Source of the DNA: Anoxybacillus tengchongensis | GTDB taxonomy: Bacteria; Bacillota; Bacilli; Bacillales; Anoxybacillaceae | NCBI RefSeq assembly: GCF_014201585.1 | Contig: NZ_JACHES010000001.1 | Coordinates: 186,001-250,000 of the forward strand | Length of the DNA stretch: 64,000 nucleotides | Direction: 5' to 3' | Part shown: piece after piece, positions 52,503-62,967 of the stretch | Numbering within the stretch: the first letter of the stretch is position 1 | How the letters are laid out: the number at the start of each line of letters is the position of its first letter | Position numbers and translations under genes: made by a program | The notes under the pieces: model-generated | The model's input: only the letters and a program-made list of their open reading frames with translations | What the model was told of the DNA's origin: nothing | The model's database searches: none

Positions 52503-53816
52503 ATGCACGGAACGATGCGAATTAATGAACGGGGTCATTTAGAAATTGGTGGTGTCGATACGATTGAACTTGCTTGCACATATGGAACACCGCTTTATAT
52601 TTACGATGTTGCCCTTATTCGAGAACGCGCGCGAGCATTTAAACGAATGTTTGATCAACACGGTGTGCGCGCGCAAGTCGCTTATGCAAGTAAAGCATTT
52701 TCGACAATAGCGATCGTGCAATTAATGGAACAAGAAGGTTTGTCGCTTGATGTTGTTTCTGGTGGCGAGTTATATACGGCGTTAGCTGCTAAATTTCCTG
52801 TAGAACGCATCCATTTTCACGGAAATAATAAAAGTGAAGAAGAGTTACAAATGGCGATCGAAGCGAAAATTGGTTGTATCGTCGTCGATAATTTTTATGA
52901 GTTAGAGATGCTACAACAGCTTTGTCATACTCATAAATATACGATGCCGATTTTATTACGTGTCACACCTGGAATTGAAGCTCATACACATGACTATATT
53001 TTAACAGGTCAAGAAGACTCAAAGTTCGGATTTGATTTGCATAACGGACAAGCGGATGAAGCGTTGCAACGTGCTCTCGCTTCCTCACATGTTCATGTAC
53101 TCGGCATTCATTGTCACATTGGCTCGCAAATTTTTGATGCGACGGGTTTTGTGCTTGCGACAAAGAAATTATTTGAAAAACTTGCTGTATGGCGTGATAC
53201 GTATCATTTTACTGCGCAAGTTGTCAATCTTGGTGGCGGTTTTGGCATTCGATATACGAAAGAAGATGACCCGCTCGCACCTGAACAATACGTGGAACAA
53301 ATTATTGAAGAAGTGAAAAGAAATGTGACATCGTTTCATCTGCCATTCCCGGAAATTTGGATTGAGCCGGGTCGTTCGCTTGTCGGGGATGCTGGAACAA
53401 CCATTTATACGGTCGGTTCCCGTAAAGAAGTGCCAAACGTTCGCCAATACGTTGCGGTAGATGGAGGAATGAGCGACAACATTCGGCCTGCGCTATATGA
53501 AGCGAAATATGAAGCGGTGCTAGCAAATCGGATGCATGACCGTTGTGAAGAAGTGGTAGCGATTGCGGGGAAATGTTGTGAGTCAGGTGATATGCTCATT
53601 TGGGATTTACCGCTTCCGCAGGCCCAACCGGGCGACTATTTAGCTGTTTTTTGTACCGGTGCTTACGGCTATGCAATGGCAAATAACTACAACCGCATTC
53701 CGCGTCCAGCCGTCGTATTTGTTGAAGATGGCGAGGCAACGCTTGTTGTAAAGCGTGAAACGTATGAAGATTTAATTCGCCTTGATTTGCCATTAAGAAC
53801 GAAAGTGAAAAAATAA
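52503..53816 (+). CDS. lysA: Diaminopimelate decarboxylase
   Basis: A 437-residue PLP decarboxylase. The PLP Lys is in AYASKAFST near residue 62; HCHIGSQI, NLGGGFGIRY and EPGRSLVGDAG, and the late CCESGD, are the DAPDC set. It makes L-lysine from meso-DAP. The gene follows spoVAF, as in B. subtilis. Confidence 0.97.
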   Translation: MHGTMRINERGHLEIGGVDTIELACTYGTPLYIYDVALIRERARAFKRMFDQHGVRAQVAYASKAFSTIAIVQLMEQEGLSLDVVSGGELYTALAAKFPVERIHFHGNNKSEEELQMAIEAKIGCIVVDNFYELEMLQQLCHTHKYTMPILLRVTPGIEAHTHDYILTGQEDSKFGFDLHNGQADEALQRALASSHVHVLGIHCHIGSQIFDATGFVLATKKLFEKLAVWRDTYHFTAQVVNLGGGFGIRYTKEDDPLAPEQYVEQIIEEVKRNVTSFHLPFPEIWIEPGRSLVGDAGTTIYTVGSRKEVPNVRQYVAVDGGMSDNIRPALYEAKYEAVLANRMHDRCEEVVAIAGKCCESGDMLIWDLPLPQAQPGDYLAVFCTGAYGYAMANNYNRIPRPAVVFVEDGEATLVVKRETYEDLIRLDLPLRTKVKK

Positions 53817-53841
53817 CCGAGGCGACAACCTCGGTTATTTT
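53812..53841. terminator. Bidirectional terminator between lysA and ypuA
   Basis: AATAACCGAGG and CCTCGGTTATT pair around CGACAA, followed by T. Confidence 0.88.
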
Positions 53842-54704
53842 TATGCGCCAAATGCTCCGCGAAGGGCATTCCATATTTCGCGCAAAATGTCAACGATGCG
53901 TTGAATAAACGTTCGACCTTCTTCCGTTTGTAAAAAAGCAGATAGCTTGTCTTTCGCTTGAGCAAGCTGTTCGTTTACTTGATTCCAATCAATGTTGACG
54001 TTTTTCATTTTATTGAATAAAGAAAGCAAGCTGTTTATTTCGTCCTCTGTTAACGTAATGCCAAGCTCTTGAGCGATTTTCTCAATGAGCGCACGCATAT
54101 CCGCATCTGTTTGCGGTGGATTTTTCGCTATTTCTTCTTTAATTTTTGCAAGCAGCGCGACCGCTTTATCGTTTCCGATTGATTCGCCGAGTTGCGCTGT
54201 TTTTACCATTTCTTCGTTTGCTACTTTTTTTACTTCATCAGGAATGACCTCATTTGATGAAAGTTCGTACGCTTTCATTAACCCTGTTAACGCAGCTGTC
54301 CCTGATACAGGAAACGGTGCAGTAATATAAATGACTGCATCTTTCACCCCTGCGGTAATGAGTGCATTCATATACATTTCTTTTGTTACCCAGTTAATGT
54401 TATTTGTTTCAACTTGCAACCCCGAACCTGGTGCTCCAATTGTAATTTTTGATGACGAAATCGCCTTCGTTCCGATTTGTCCTTTTGGAATAATGTCACC
54501 GAGATATTTATGCTCTTCTGCATTTGTGACCGTAATCATTTCCGCGTTCTCTGGTGCATTCATCTCTTTTAATATTTGTTGCTTTTGCTGTTCTGTTAAA
54601 TTTTCTCCGAGCGTAATAATGACATCTCCTTCAATCGCATCAGCTAAACTAACCGATGGAATCATAAACAGTAATAAAATAAATATCGTAAACCACTTCT
54701 TCAT
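53841..54704 (-). CDS. ypuA: DUF1002 secreted protein (YpuA-like)
   Basis: A 287-residue protein with a signal peptide (1-20, ending SLA) and the DUF1002 region (VIITLGENLTEQQK, GSGLQVETNNINW). The C-terminal 60 residues are helical. B. subtilis YpuA lies at the same place and is a cell-envelope protein of unknown function. Convergent to lysA, divergent from ppiB. Confidence 0.9.
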   Translation of the reverse strand: MKKWFTIFILLLFMIPSVSLADAIEGDVIITLGENLTEQQKQQILKEMNAPENAEMITVTNAEEHKYLGDIIPKGQIGTKAISSSKITIGAPGSGLQVETNNINWVTKEMYMNALITAGVKDAVIYITAPFPVSGTAALTGLMKAYELSSNEVIPDEVKKVANEEMVKTAQLGESIGNDKAVALLAKIKEEIAKNPPQTDADMRALIEKIAQELGITLTEDEINSLLSLFNKMKNVNIDWNQVNEQLAQAKDKLSAFLQTEEGRTFIQRIVDILREIWNALRGAFGA

Positions 54705-54823
54705 TTCATGCCCTCCTTCAGTCTCCTTCTGTACTATTGTACAAACATTTGCGTGAATATAGAAGCGAAATATAGTAAAATGAAGCTACATTTGTTTTTA
54801 CGATAGAAAGGTGGAAAAGTTTC

Positions 54824-55264
54824 ATGAAGAAAAAAGGATACATTTTAATGGAGAATGGTGGAAAGGTGCAATTTGAACTATTCCCAAACGAAGCGCCAAC
54901 AACAGTTGCGAATTTTGAAAGGTTAGCGAATGAAGGATTTTATAACGGATTGACATTTCATCGCGTCATTAAGGGATTTGTGAGCCAAGGTGGTTGCCCA
55001 ATTGGAAATGGAACAGGGGATGCAGGTTACACGATTCCTTGTGAAACAGATAACAATCCACATAAACATATCGAAGGTGCGATATCGATGGCGCATCGCG
55101 GTCGTCATACGGGAAGTTGTCAATTCTTTATTTGTCATGAGCCACAGCCACATTTAAATGGTGTACATACAGTATTTGGTCAAGTGACGGCTGGAATGGA
55201 TGTTGTCAAAGCGATGAAAAATGGTGATGTGATGAAAGAAGTGAAAGTGTGGGATGAACAATAA
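54824..55264 (+). CDS. ppiB: Peptidyl-prolyl cis-trans isomerase B (cyclophilin)
   Basis: A 146-residue cyclophilin: [13 protein letters not shown] and [23 protein letters not shown]. Cytoplasmic. It is preceded by AGAAAGGTGGAAAAG. Length is normal. Confidence 0.95.
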   Translation: MKKKGYILMENGGKVQFELFPNEAPTTVANFERLANEGFYNGLTFHRVIKGFVSQGGCPIGNGTGDAGYTIPCETDNNPHKHIEGAISMAHRGRHTGSCQFFICHEPQPHLNGVHTVFGQVTAGMDVVKAMKNGDVMKEVKVWDEQ

Positions 55265-55279
55265 AAGGAAGATGAAGCG

Positions 55280-55366
55280 ATGAAAAAAAACTGGGTATTA
55301 TTTTTCATCCTTTTGTTTGTTAGCTTGATTTGGGGAGTCGTGTATTGGCTAGTTATTGCAAAATAA
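55280..55366 (+). CDS. 28-residue single-span membrane peptide
   Basis: A short frame (MKKNWVLFFILLFVSLIWGVV...) with one hydrophobic helix and an AAAAGGAAG site upstream. It lies between ppiB and the rib leader. Possibly translated; function unknown. Confidence 0.5.
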   Translation: MKKNWVLFFILLFVSLIWGVVYWLVIAK

Positions 55367-55394
55367 TAGACATTTCGTTTTATTGTGCTATAAT
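55367..55394 (+). promoter_or_regulatory. Sigma-A promoter of the rib operon
   Basis: TAGACA (55367-55372), 16-nt spacer, TATAAT (55389-55394). It feeds the FMN riboswitch. Confidence 0.75.
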
Positions 55395-55413
55395 GAATAA
55401 AAATGGAATAAAC

Positions 55414-55545
55414 GCATCCTTCGGGGCAGGGTGAAATTCCCGACCGGCGGTAATGAAACGGATGTTTCTCAGCCCGCGAGCCGTTAAGGCATGATCCGGT
55501 GAGATTCCGGAGCCGACAGTATAGTCTGGATGGGAGAAGGATTGC
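55414..55545 (+). promoter_or_regulatory. FMN riboswitch (RFN element)
   Basis: The conserved parts of the RFN element are present in order: ATCCTTCGGGGCAGGGTGAAATT, CCCGACCGGCGGTA, a variable hairpin, then AGCCCGCGAGCC, GATCCGGTGAGATTCCGGAGCCGACAGT and a closing AGAAGGAT. It turns the rib operon off when FMN is abundant, most likely through the terminator at 55632-55658. Confidence 0.97.
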
Positions 55546-55631
55546 CAAAGCTCACGTCACTTATTGGAAAAATAAGTTTGGCGATGGGTTATTTTTGCTA
55601 TGCAAAAAAGGCGATCTTTACATACATCTTG

Positions 55632-55658
55632 CCCTAGGACGTCGTTCCTAGGGTTTTT
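55632..55658 (+). terminator. Terminator of the rib leader (riboswitch expression platform)
   Basis: CCCTAGGA and TCCTAGGG pair around CGTCGT, then TTTTTT. It lies just before ribD, so it can only attenuate. Confidence 0.85.
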
Positions 55659-55683
55659 TATTATTAAGGAAAGGTGGGGCGAT

Positions 55684-56760
55684 ATGGACGAACGATATAT
55701 GCGTTTCGCCTTACAATTAGCTGAATCGGCGAGTGGACAAACGTCACCAAATCCGCTTGTTGGCGCAGTTGTTGTAAAAAATGGTGAAATTGTTGGCTTT
55801 GGCGCACACTTAAAAGCAGGCGAGCCACATGCAGAAGTACATGCGCTACGTATGGCGGGCGAGAAAGCGGAAGGAGCAACTGTTTATGTGACGCTTGAAC
55901 CGTGCAGTCATTATGGAAGGACGCCTCCTTGTGCCGATTTGTTAATTGAAAAAAAGGTGAAGCGTGTCGTTGTGGCGACAACGGATCCAAATCCGCTCGT
56001 TGCAGGAAAAGGCATTGAAAAATTAAGGCGAGCGGGAATTGATGTCACCGTCGGGGTGTTGAAAGAAGAAGCGGATGCGTTAAACGAAATGTTTTTTCAT
56101 TATATTTCAACGAAAACACCGTATGTGACGTTAAAGTATGCGATGAGTTTAGATGGAAAAATTGCAACGAAAACAGGTGAAAGCAAATGGATTACGTCGG
56201 AAGATGCGCGGCGTGACGTGCATCGCGAGCGACGGATGCACGATGCGATCGTTGTCGGTGTTGGCACGATTTTAGCGGACGATCCGAGTTTGACCGTTCG
56301 TTTCGGTCATGAAGGGAAGCAACCGATTCGTATTGTGCTCGATACGCATTTGCGCACACCGCTTCATGCGAATGTTGTCACAGACCGAATGGCGCCAACA
56401 TGGATCGTCGTCGGCCATCACGTCACAGAAGAACAAATGAAGCCATATGAACATGCAGGTGTACAAATCATTCGTATGAATGAAAATAAAATTGATGTTC
56501 CAACACTTTTACTTGAACTTGGTAAGCGCAACGTCATGTCCATATTTGTTGAAGGTGGCGCACATGTGCACGGCAGCTTTTTACGTTCTCGTTCCGTGCA
56601 ACAAGTGTTGGCATATATCGCTCCCACATTGATTGGGGGGAACGAAGCGCCTTCCGCTGTTGGTGGGGAAGGTTTTGGACGAATGATGGATGCGCTTCGC
56701 TTGCAAGTGAAACATGTTCAAATGATCGGACGAGATATAAAAATCGTTGCTAAAGGATGA
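55684..56760 (+). CDS. ribD: Riboflavin biosynthesis bifunctional deaminase/reductase RibD
   Basis: A 358-residue fusion: N-terminal deaminase (HAEVHAL zinc/catalytic motif, then PCSHYGRTPPC) and C-terminal reductase (from about 145). It catalyses two steps from DARPP. ATG 55684 (after AAAGGTGGGGCG) is used; the upstream in-frame extension lies in the leader and was rejected. Confidence 0.96.
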   Translation: MDERYMRFALQLAESASGQTSPNPLVGAVVVKNGEIVGFGAHLKAGEPHAEVHALRMAGEKAEGATVYVTLEPCSHYGRTPPCADLLIEKKVKRVVVATTDPNPLVAGKGIEKLRRAGIDVTVGVLKEEADALNEMFFHYISTKTPYVTLKYAMSLDGKIATKTGESKWITSEDARRDVHRERRMHDAIVVGVGTILADDPSLTVRFGHEGKQPIRIVLDTHLRTPLHANVVTDRMAPTWIVVGHHVTEEQMKPYEHAGVQIIRMNENKIDVPTLLLELGKRNVMSIFVEGGAHVHGSFLRSRSVQQVLAYIAPTLIGGNEAPSAVGGEGFGRMMDALRLQVKHVQMIGRDIKIVAKG

Positions 56761-56765
56761 TCGCG

Positions 56766-57404
56766 ATGTTTACAGGAATTATTGAAGAAATTGGAACAAT
56801 TCAACAAATGAAACAAACAGGGGAAGCGATCGTCTTTACGATCGGGGCACAAAAAGTGTTACAAGACGTACAGCTCGGTGACAGCATTGCGGTAAATGGC
56901 GTTTGTTTAACAGTGACGTCATTTACAGATCGTTTTTTTACTGTCGATGTCATGCCTGAGACGGTCCGGGCAACATCGCTTCGCACGCTTACAGTAGGAG
57001 CAAAAGTAAATTTAGAGCGGGCGATGGCAGCAAACGGTCGTTTTGGCGGACACTTCGTTTCGGGGCATGTCGATGGCATCGGACGCATCGTTCGTAAACA
57101 ACCTGTCGCAAACGCTGTTTATTATGACATTGAAGTGCCAAGTCATTTGCGTAAATATATGATTTTAAAAGGCTCTGTTGCTGTCGATGGCACAAGCTTG
57201 ACGATTTTCGGTTTAACCGACCGAACGTTTACGATTTCGCTCATTCCGCATACGCGTGAAGCGACGATTTTAGGAGCAAAAAAAGTCGGTGATGTTGTCA
57301 ATATTGAATGTGATATCATTGGAAAATATGTTGAACAGTTCGTCAGCGGTAAACGTGAAGGATTGACGATGCAATTTTTACAAGAGCACGGATATAAGGA
57401 GTGA
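56766..57404 (+). CDS. ribE: Riboflavin synthase
   Basis: A 212-residue enzyme with the usual [10 protein letters not shown] start and two barrel repeats (NGVCLTV and DGTSLTIFG). It makes riboflavin from two lumazines. An in-frame ATG overlaps ribD in ATGA, but the second ATG (56766) begins the conserved sequence. Confidence 0.95.
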   Translation: MFTGIIEEIGTIQQMKQTGEAIVFTIGAQKVLQDVQLGDSIAVNGVCLTVTSFTDRFFTVDVMPETVRATSLRTLTVGAKVNLERAMAANGRFGGHFVSGHVDGIGRIVRKQPVANAVYYDIEVPSHLRKYMILKGSVAVDGTSLTIFGLTDRTFTISLIPHTREATILGAKKVGDVVNIECDIIGKYVEQFVSGKREGLTMQFLQEHGYKE

Positions 57405-57409
57405 GCGCG

Positions 57410-58603
57410 ATGTTTCATACGATTGAAGAAGCGATTTACGATTTAATGCAAGGAAAAATTGTTATCGTTTGCGATGACGAAGACCGTGAAAACGAAGGTG
57501 ATTTTGTAGCGCTTGCTGAAAAAGCGACACCGGAAGTCATTAACTTTATGATTACACACGGTCGTGGTCTCGTATGTGTGCCGATTACCGAAGAACTAGC
57601 TGATCGGCTCGATTTAACGCCAATGGTCAATCATAATACAGATGCCCACGGTACAGCATTTACCGTCAGTATTGACCATAAAGCGACAACAACAGGCATT
57701 AGCGCCTTTGAGCGCTCGTTGACGATTCAAGAAATGCTCAATCCAGAAGCAAAAGCAAGCGATTTTAAACGACCAGGTCATATTTTTCCGCTTGTTGCGA
57801 AAAAAGGTGGAGTATTGCGCCGCGCTGGACATACGGAAGCAGCTGTCGATTTAGCCCGTCTTTGCGGGGCGAAACCGGCAGGCGTCATTTGCGAAATTAT
57901 AAAAGATGATGGAACGATGGCGCGCGTACCTGATTTGAAACAAATCGCTGAAAAATTTGATATGAAAATGATTACGATTAAAGATTTAATCGCCTATCGC
58001 AACCGGAAAGAAAAGCTCGTCAAACGCGAAGTCGAAATTACGTTACCAACCGATTTTGGCGAATTTAAAGTGATCGGATATTCAAATACGTTAGACGGGA
58101 AAGAACATATCGCCATCGTCAAAGGAGAAATCATCCCAGATGAACCTGTGCTCGTGCGCGTTCATTCGGAATGTTTAACAGGTGACGTGTTCGGCTCGCA
58201 TCGTTGCGATTGTGGCCCGCAACTTCATGCCGCATTAGCGCAAATCGAAGAAGAAGGTCGCGGGGTATTGTTATATATGCGCCAAGAAGGTCGCGGCATC
58301 GGCTTGTTAAATAAATTGCGCGCCTATAAGTTGCAAGAACAAGGATATGATACGGTAGAAGCGAACGAAAAATTAGGCTTTGCGCCAGATTTGCGCGACT
58401 ATGGAATCGGTGCGCAAATTTTAAAAGATTTAGGCGTGACAAAAATGCGCTTATTGACGAACAATCCACGTAAAATTACCGGATTGAAAGGATACGGCTT
58501 AGAAGTCGTTGAGCGCGTTCCATTGCAAATGCCAGCGAAACGCCATAACGAGCGCTATTTGCGCACAAAATACGAAAAGCTAGGACATATGTTGCACTTT
58601 TAA
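57410..58603 (+). CDS. ribBA: DHBP synthase / GTP cyclohydrolase II (RibBA)
   Basis: A 397-residue fusion. N-terminal Rib[13 protein letters not shown] and [12 protein letters not shown]-terminal Rib[19 protein letters not shown] (zinc site) and GRGIGL. It supplies both riboflavin precursors. ATG at 57410 after AAGGAG. Confidence 0.97.
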   Translation: MFHTIEEAIYDLMQGKIVIVCDDEDRENEGDFVALAEKATPEVINFMITHGRGLVCVPITEELADRLDLTPMVNHNTDAHGTAFTVSIDHKATTTGISAFERSLTIQEMLNPEAKASDFKRPGHIFPLVAKKGGVLRRAGHTEAAVDLARLCGAKPAGVICEIIKDDGTMARVPDLKQIAEKFDMKMITIKDLIAYRNRKEKLVKREVEITLPTDFGEFKVIGYSNTLDGKEHIAIVKGEIIPDEPVLVRVHSECLTGDVFGSHRCDCGPQLHAALAQIEEEGRGVLLYMRQEGRGIGLLNKLRAYKLQEQGYDTVEANEKLGFAPDLRDYGIGAQILKDLGVTKMRLLTNNPRKITGLKGYGLEVVERVPLQMPAKRHNERYLRTKYEKLGHMLHF

Positions 58604-58616
58604 GGAGGAGAATGAG

Positions 58617-59081
58617 ATGAACGTATATGAAGGAAATTTAGTTGGAACAGGGTTAAAAGTAGGCATCGTTGTTGCGCGATTTAACGAATTTATTACAAGC
58701 AAATTGCTAAGCGGTGCGCTTGATGGCTTAAAGCGCCACGGAGTAGAGGAACAACATATTGATGTTGCTTGGGTGCCGGGAGCGTTTGAAATCCCGCTCG
58801 TCGCGAAAAAAATGGCGGAGTCGAAAAAATATGATGCAGTTATTACGCTTGGCGCCGTCATTCGCGGAGCAACAAGCCATTACGATTACGTATGTAATGA
58901 AGTGGCGAAGGGAACGTCTCATGCGGCACTTTCATCAGGCGTTCCGGTTATTTTTGGTGTGCTGACGACTGATACGATTGAACAAGCGATTGAGCGTGCT
59001 GGGACAAAAGCCGGAAATAAAGGTTGGGAAGCAGCGCTCAGCGCCATTGAAATGGCGAATGTCATGCGCACATTTTCTTAA
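58617..59081 (+). CDS. ribH: 6,7-dimethyl-8-ribityllumazine synthase
   Basis: A 154-residue lumazine synthase: [43 protein letters not shown] and [22 protein letters not shown]. Forms a 60-mer capsid in the family. ATG after AAGGAGGAG. Confidence 0.97.
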   Translation: MNVYEGNLVGTGLKVGIVVARFNEFITSKLLSGALDGLKRHGVEEQHIDVAWVPGAFEIPLVAKKMAESKKYDAVITLGAVIRGATSHYDYVCNEVAKGTSHAALSSGVPVIFGVLTTDTIEQAIERAGTKAGNKGWEAALSAIEMANVMRTFS

Positions 59082-59087
59082 AAAATG

Positions 59088-59116
59088 TTTAAAAAAGCGA
59101 CAAGACCGTTTATAAT
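59088..59116 (+). promoter_or_regulatory. Possible promoter of ribT
   Basis: TTTAAA (59088-59093), 17-nt spacer, TATAAT (59111-59116). ribT may therefore be expressed without the riboswitch. Confidence 0.55.
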
Positions 59117-59154
59117 AGCAATAGCGAGTAAACAATAAGTCTTGTCGATAATGA

Positions 59155-59506
<352 letters not shown>

Positions 59507-59508
<2 letters not shown>

Positions 59509-59536
59509 CAGGGATTAACGTCCCTGTCTTTTTTGT
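59507..59536. terminator. Bidirectional terminator between ribT and ypuF
   Basis: GACAGGGA and TCCCTGTC pair around TTAACG, then TTTTTT. Confidence 0.88.
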
Positions 59537-60042
59537 CTTTGTCGTTCGCGCTCAGCAATGACATCACTTCGGTCGCGCAATGTATGTTTATGAATGAGAT
59601 AGTCGTTTGTCATATCGCTTTTTTCTCCCCATACGAGTCCTTTTTGCTCACATTGCTGTTGACATATATGTAATAAGGAAGCATCACTAATCGGCAAGCA
59701 AGTGCTTTCATACGGTTGTCCATGATTGATTCGCTTTACATATGTATGAATAAGCGCAATAAGTTGCTCCGCATGTATCCCTAGCGCTTCATATGCTTGC
59801 TTCTCTCTTTCACATGCGTTCATTGCTTTTGTAAACATTCGTTTGGCGCCGGCAATATTTCCTCGGCGATAATGATACATCCCGACCGCGAGCTGAATAA
59901 AGCCGACCCATACATGTTCGCCTGTTTGTTTCCAATGTTCTTCTAGCACTTCATGACATTCAAAATAATCGCGCGTGGCGTGAAAATGAAGTAAATATTC
60001 GATATATGCCTTCGGATACAAGTGAAAGCCCCCTTTTTTCAT
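59515..60042 (-). CDS. ypuF: DUF309 family protein (YpuF-like)
   Basis: A 175-residue helical protein with the DUF309 motif [11 protein letters not shown] (residues 28-38). Its place (rib operon and scpA on either side) matches B. subtilis ypuF. Function unknown. The last 30 residues are highly basic. Divergent from scpA. Confidence 0.88.
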   Translation of the reverse strand: MKKGGFHLYPKAYIEYLLHFHATRDYFECHEVLEEHWKQTGEHVWVGFIQLAVGMYHYRRGNIAGAKRMFTKAMNACEREKQAYEALGIHAEQLIALIHTYVKRINHGQPYESTCLPISDASLLHICQQQCEQKGLVWGEKSDMTNDYLIHKHTLRDRSDVIAERERQRQKRQGR

Positions 60043-60090
60043 ATACTCACCTGTATTATACTATTAGTTATGAACAAAGGTGGGATCGAT

Positions 60091-60831
60091 GTGCATTATC
60101 ATGTAAAATTAGATCAATTTGAAGGGCCGCTTGATTTATTGCTGCATTTAATTCATCGCTATGAAATTGATATTTACGATATTCCTGTCGCACAAATTAC
60201 AGAGCAATATATGGCTTACATTCACGCGATGAAAGAATTGCAGCTTGATGTAGCGAGCGAATATTTAGTAATGGCGGCAACGCTTATTGAAATGAAAAGT
60301 AAAATGTTGTTACCTAAACATGAAGAAACGCTTGAGGATGATGAATTTTTTATCGAAGAAGACCCGCGTGAGCAATTAATGCAACAGTTAATCGAGTATA
60401 AAAAGTTTAAAGAAGCAGCGAAACAGTTGCGCGAGCGAGAAGAAGAGCGAGCGCTTTTATTTACGAAGCCGCCGAGCGATTTAACCGCTTATGCGACAAA
60501 CGGTGCACCGCTTGCGCTCGATGTTGATTTGTACGATATGCTTGGGGCGCTTGCGAAATTGTTGCGGCGGAAAAAATTACAAAAGCCACTTCATACGAAA
60601 GTAGCACGTCAAGAAATTCCGATCGGACGACGGATGGAAGAAATTTTACACATATTAAAACATGGAGAACGAGTGAACTTTTACGATTTATTTCCGTATG
60701 ACGATCGCGAGCAAATTGTCGTGACGTTTTTAGCTTTGCTTGAATTGATGAAACGAAACGAAATTATTGTTGAACAAGAAAACAATTTTGCTGATTTATA
60801 CATTCGACGAAAAGGTGATTGGTATGAATGA
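60091..60831 (+). CDS. scpA: Segregation and condensation protein A
   Basis: A 246-residue kleisin: [12 protein letters not shown] near residue 10, then a C-terminal winged helix ([21 protein letters not shown]). It bridges Smc heads with ScpB. GTG at 60091 (after AAAGGTGG) is preferred to the upstream in-frame ATG. Overlaps scpB by 8 nt. Confidence 0.95.
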   Translation: MHYHVKLDQFEGPLDLLLHLIHRYEIDIYDIPVAQITEQYMAYIHAMKELQLDVASEYLVMAATLIEMKSKMLLPKHEETLEDDEFFIEEDPREQLMQQLIEYKKFKEAAKQLREREEERALLFTKPPSDLTAYATNGAPLALDVDLYDMLGALAKLLRRKKLQKPLHTKVARQEIPIGRRMEEILHILKHGERVNFYDLFPYDDREQIVVTFLALLELMKRNEIIVEQENNFADLYIRRKGDWYE

Positions 60832-61405
60832 ATTTGCGATTATGGAAGCGTTATTGTTTGCGGTGGGAGAAGAAGGATTGACGTATAAACAAATGGCTGA
60901 TGTGCTTGATATACAAGAAGAACGTGTATATGAGCTTGTGGAACAATTGAAGCATATGTATGAAACAGCAGAACGCGGCATTATGGTCGTTGAGATGGCA
61001 GGAACGCTTCAGCTTGTGACGAAAAAACAATGCGCTCCATATTTGCAAAAGCTTGTTGAATCACCAGCGACGTCATCGTTGTCACAAGCTGCGCTTGAAA
61101 CGTTAGCGATCATCGCATACCGCCAACCAATTACGCGTGCCGAAATTGAACATATTCGTGGCGTGAAAAGCGATAAACCGCTTCAAACCTTATTAGGAAA
61201 AGCGTTAATTAAAGAAGTAGGTCGCGCAGAAGGAACAGGTCGCCCGATTTTATATGGAACGACGAAAGAGTTTTTAGACTACTTTGGCTTAAAGACGTTA
61301 GACGAACTCCCGCCTCTTCCAGAATGGGACGAACAGGAAGAAGAACGCGAAGCCGACTTATTTTTCGAACGTCTAAACGAACAACTGCAAGCAGTGAATG
61401 AGTAA
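60824..61405 (+). CDS. scpB: Segregation and condensation protein B
   Basis: A 193-residue protein with two winged helices: [17 protein letters not shown] and [24 protein letters not shown]. Partner of ScpA in the Smc complex. ATG lies inside scpA after AAAGGTG. Confidence 0.95.
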   Translation: MNEFAIMEALLFAVGEEGLTYKQMADVLDIQEERVYELVEQLKHMYETAERGIMVVEMAGTLQLVTKKQCAPYLQKLVESPATSSLSQAALETLAIIAYRQPITRAEIEHIRGVKSDKPLQTLLGKALIKEVGRAEGTGRPILYGTTKEFLDYFGLKTLDELPPLPEWDEQEEEREADLFFERLNEQLQAVNE

Positions 61406-61422
61406 ATCAAAGGTGATGGGGG

Positions 61423-61695
61423 ATGAGTTCTCGTTTTTTCTTTGGGCTTCTTTTTATTTTTGTTTTTGGAAGAATGGTTGAGTACCATGTAGAGACGTAT
61501 ATTTTACATCCAATTTTGCAAAGTGCCGTTCTCGCTATTTTTGTTGCTGTTGTGTTTATATTAAGTGGGAAGGTGAGCAAGCGTTACGATCTTTTGGATA
61601 AAAAAGTGAAGATGCACATCTGGCTCCCAAGCCTGATCGGTGCGTTATGTATAGCGATCTTTTTATACGAAATCGGTATTTTGCCTGGAAAGTAA
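61423..61695 (+). CDS. Small membrane protein of unknown function
   Basis: A 90-residue protein with three hydrophobic segments (about 5-17, 31-49, 66-84). Not recognised. It follows scpB by 17 nt with GATGGGGG upstream and is probably in the scp operon. Confidence 0.75.
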   Translation: MSSRFFFGLLFIFVFGRMVEYHVETYILHPILQSAVLAIFVAVVFILSGKVSKRYDLLDKKVKMHIWLPSLIGALCIAIFLYEIGILPGK

Positions 61696-61724
61696 GCAGG
61701 TGCCTTTGTGCGCCTGTTTTTCTT
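61694..61724 (+). terminator. Terminator downstream of the scpAB operon
   Basis: CAGGTGC and GCGCCTG pair around CTTTGT, then TTTTT. Confidence 0.75.
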
Positions 61725-61813
61725 TTTGGAGAAGAAGTTTTATTAATTTGTTAGGTTTCTAGTAACGACTCTGGGGTGAAATTAATCCTATTTTTATTTT
61801 TAAATTTCTAATA

Positions 61814-61842
61814 TTGACAAAAAAAAGAATCTGTAGTAACAT
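61814..61842 (+). promoter_or_regulatory. Sigma-A promoter of the terminal cassette
   Basis: TTGACA (61814-61819), 17-nt spacer, TAACAT (61837-61842). The octamer array begins immediately after the -10. Confidence 0.75.
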
Positions 61843-61843
61843 T

Positions 61844-61891
61844 ATTACGTAATTACGTAATTACGTAATAATGTAATTATGTAATTATATA
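61844..61891. repeat. Tandem octamer array at the promoter (ATTACGTA x3, then three variants)
   Basis: Six contiguous 8-bp units: three exact ATTACGTA, then ATAATGTA, ATTATGTA, ATTATATA. Within it ATTACGTAAT is palindromic. It covers the likely transcription start and ends at the AAGGAGG site, as a multi-site operator would. Confidence 0.8.
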
Positions 61892-61905
61892 AGGAGGAAT
61901 GGTCA

Positions 61906-62967
61906 GTGATTGACTTGAGAAGCGATACGTTGACGTTACCAACTCAAGAAATGAGAAAGGTTATTGCTGATGCGATAGTTGGTGATGATTGTTATGGAGA
62001 AGATGGAAGTGTTATGGAATTGGAGGAATATTGTAAACAATTATTTTGTGTGGAAGATGCTCTATTTGTTCCAACGGGCACAATGGCTAATCAATTAGCA
62101 ATTAAATCACAAGTAACTGAAGGAAATGAGGTGATTACAGAAACAAATTATCATATAAACTTTTACGAAAGTTCTTCAATTGCTATGTTAAGTAGAGCTG
62201 TTTTGCATACATGTAGAACAGAAGATGGCATTTTAAGAGTCGAACATGTTGACGAGTTAATTCATTCTAAGCCTAGAGGCTCTTTTTATGCTTATCCTCA
62301 ATTAGTTTCTATCGAGAATACTATTAACTATTATCAGGGAAAAATATTTCCTCTTAAAGAAATCGAACAATTGTATGAGTTCACGAGAGAGAAGAACATA
62401 TCTTTACATATGGATGGAGCAAGGTTGTTTAATGCACACGTAGCAACGGATATTCCATTAAGTAACTATGCAAAATTTGTGGATTCACTTAGTATATGTT
62501 TTGCAAAAGGACTTGGTGCTCCATTTGGGTCGATGCTTATGGGAAAAAAGGAAGTGATCAGCAAAGCTAGGATTTATAGAAAACAATTTGGAGCAGGATT
62601 TCATCAAATAGGTATGTATGCAGCTGCGGCGTCGTATGCTTTAAAACATCATATATCCTATTTGCATACAGATCATCTGCTTGCAAAAAAATTAGCAATG
62701 ATGCTATCTAAAATAGATGGACTGTATGTCGATCCTCATGCCGTTGAAACAAATATGATCTTTTTCCATGTGAATAACTTTCATATCAATTCATTTGAGT
62801 TTGCCGATAGGTGCAAGAAAAAGGGATTACTTTTATTTCCTTGGTTACCTTATGAAGTAAGGATTGTGGTTAGTAGAAATGTTAATGAAGAAGATATATG
62901 TGAAGCAGCTAATATTATTGAAGCAGTATGTAAAGAGCTGACGAGAGGGATTATGTATGCTTTCTAA
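61906..62967 (+). CDS. Threonine aldolase-like PLP enzyme
   Basis: A 353-residue fold-type I PLP enzyme. MIDLRSDTLTLPTQEM, the GDDCYGEDG stretch, HMDGARLFNA and the PLP Lys201 in CFAKGLGAPFGS match low-specificity L-threonine aldolase (beta-eliminating lyase family), splitting threonine to glycine and acetaldehyde. Synthetic aldol reactions are possible, so the substrate is uncertain. GTG start after AAGGAGG. Codon use is more AT-rich than that of neighbouring rib and scp genes. It overlaps the MFS gene by 11 nt. Confidence 0.85.
   Translation: MIDLRSDTLTLPTQEMRKVIADAIVGDDCYGEDGSVMELEEYCKQLFCVEDALFVPTGTMANQLAIKSQVTEGNEVITETNYHINFYESSSIAMLSRAVLHTCRTEDGILRVEHVDELIHSKPRGSFYAYPQLVSIENTINYYQGKIFPLKEIEQLYEFTREKNISLHMDGARLFNAHVATDIPLSNYAKFVDSLSICFAKGLGAPFGSMLMGKKEVISKARIYRKQFGAGFHQIGMYAAAASYALKHHISYLHTDHLLAKKLAMMLSKIDGLYVDPHAVETNMIFFHVNNFHINSFEFADRCKKKGLLLFPWLPYEVRIVVSRNVNEEDICEAANIIEAVCKELTRGIMYAF

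Noticed and set aside
53169-53447. Minus-strand frame inside lysA
   Set aside because: Shadow of a well-supported lysA; no start signals.
55600-55683. Extended N terminus of RibD or a leader peptide in the rib leader
   Set aside because: The sequence covers the terminator hairpin of the riboswitch; no ribosome binding site.
61844-61891. Octamer array as a CRISPR array
   Set aside because: Units are 8 bp, contiguous and without spacers; no cas genes in the window.
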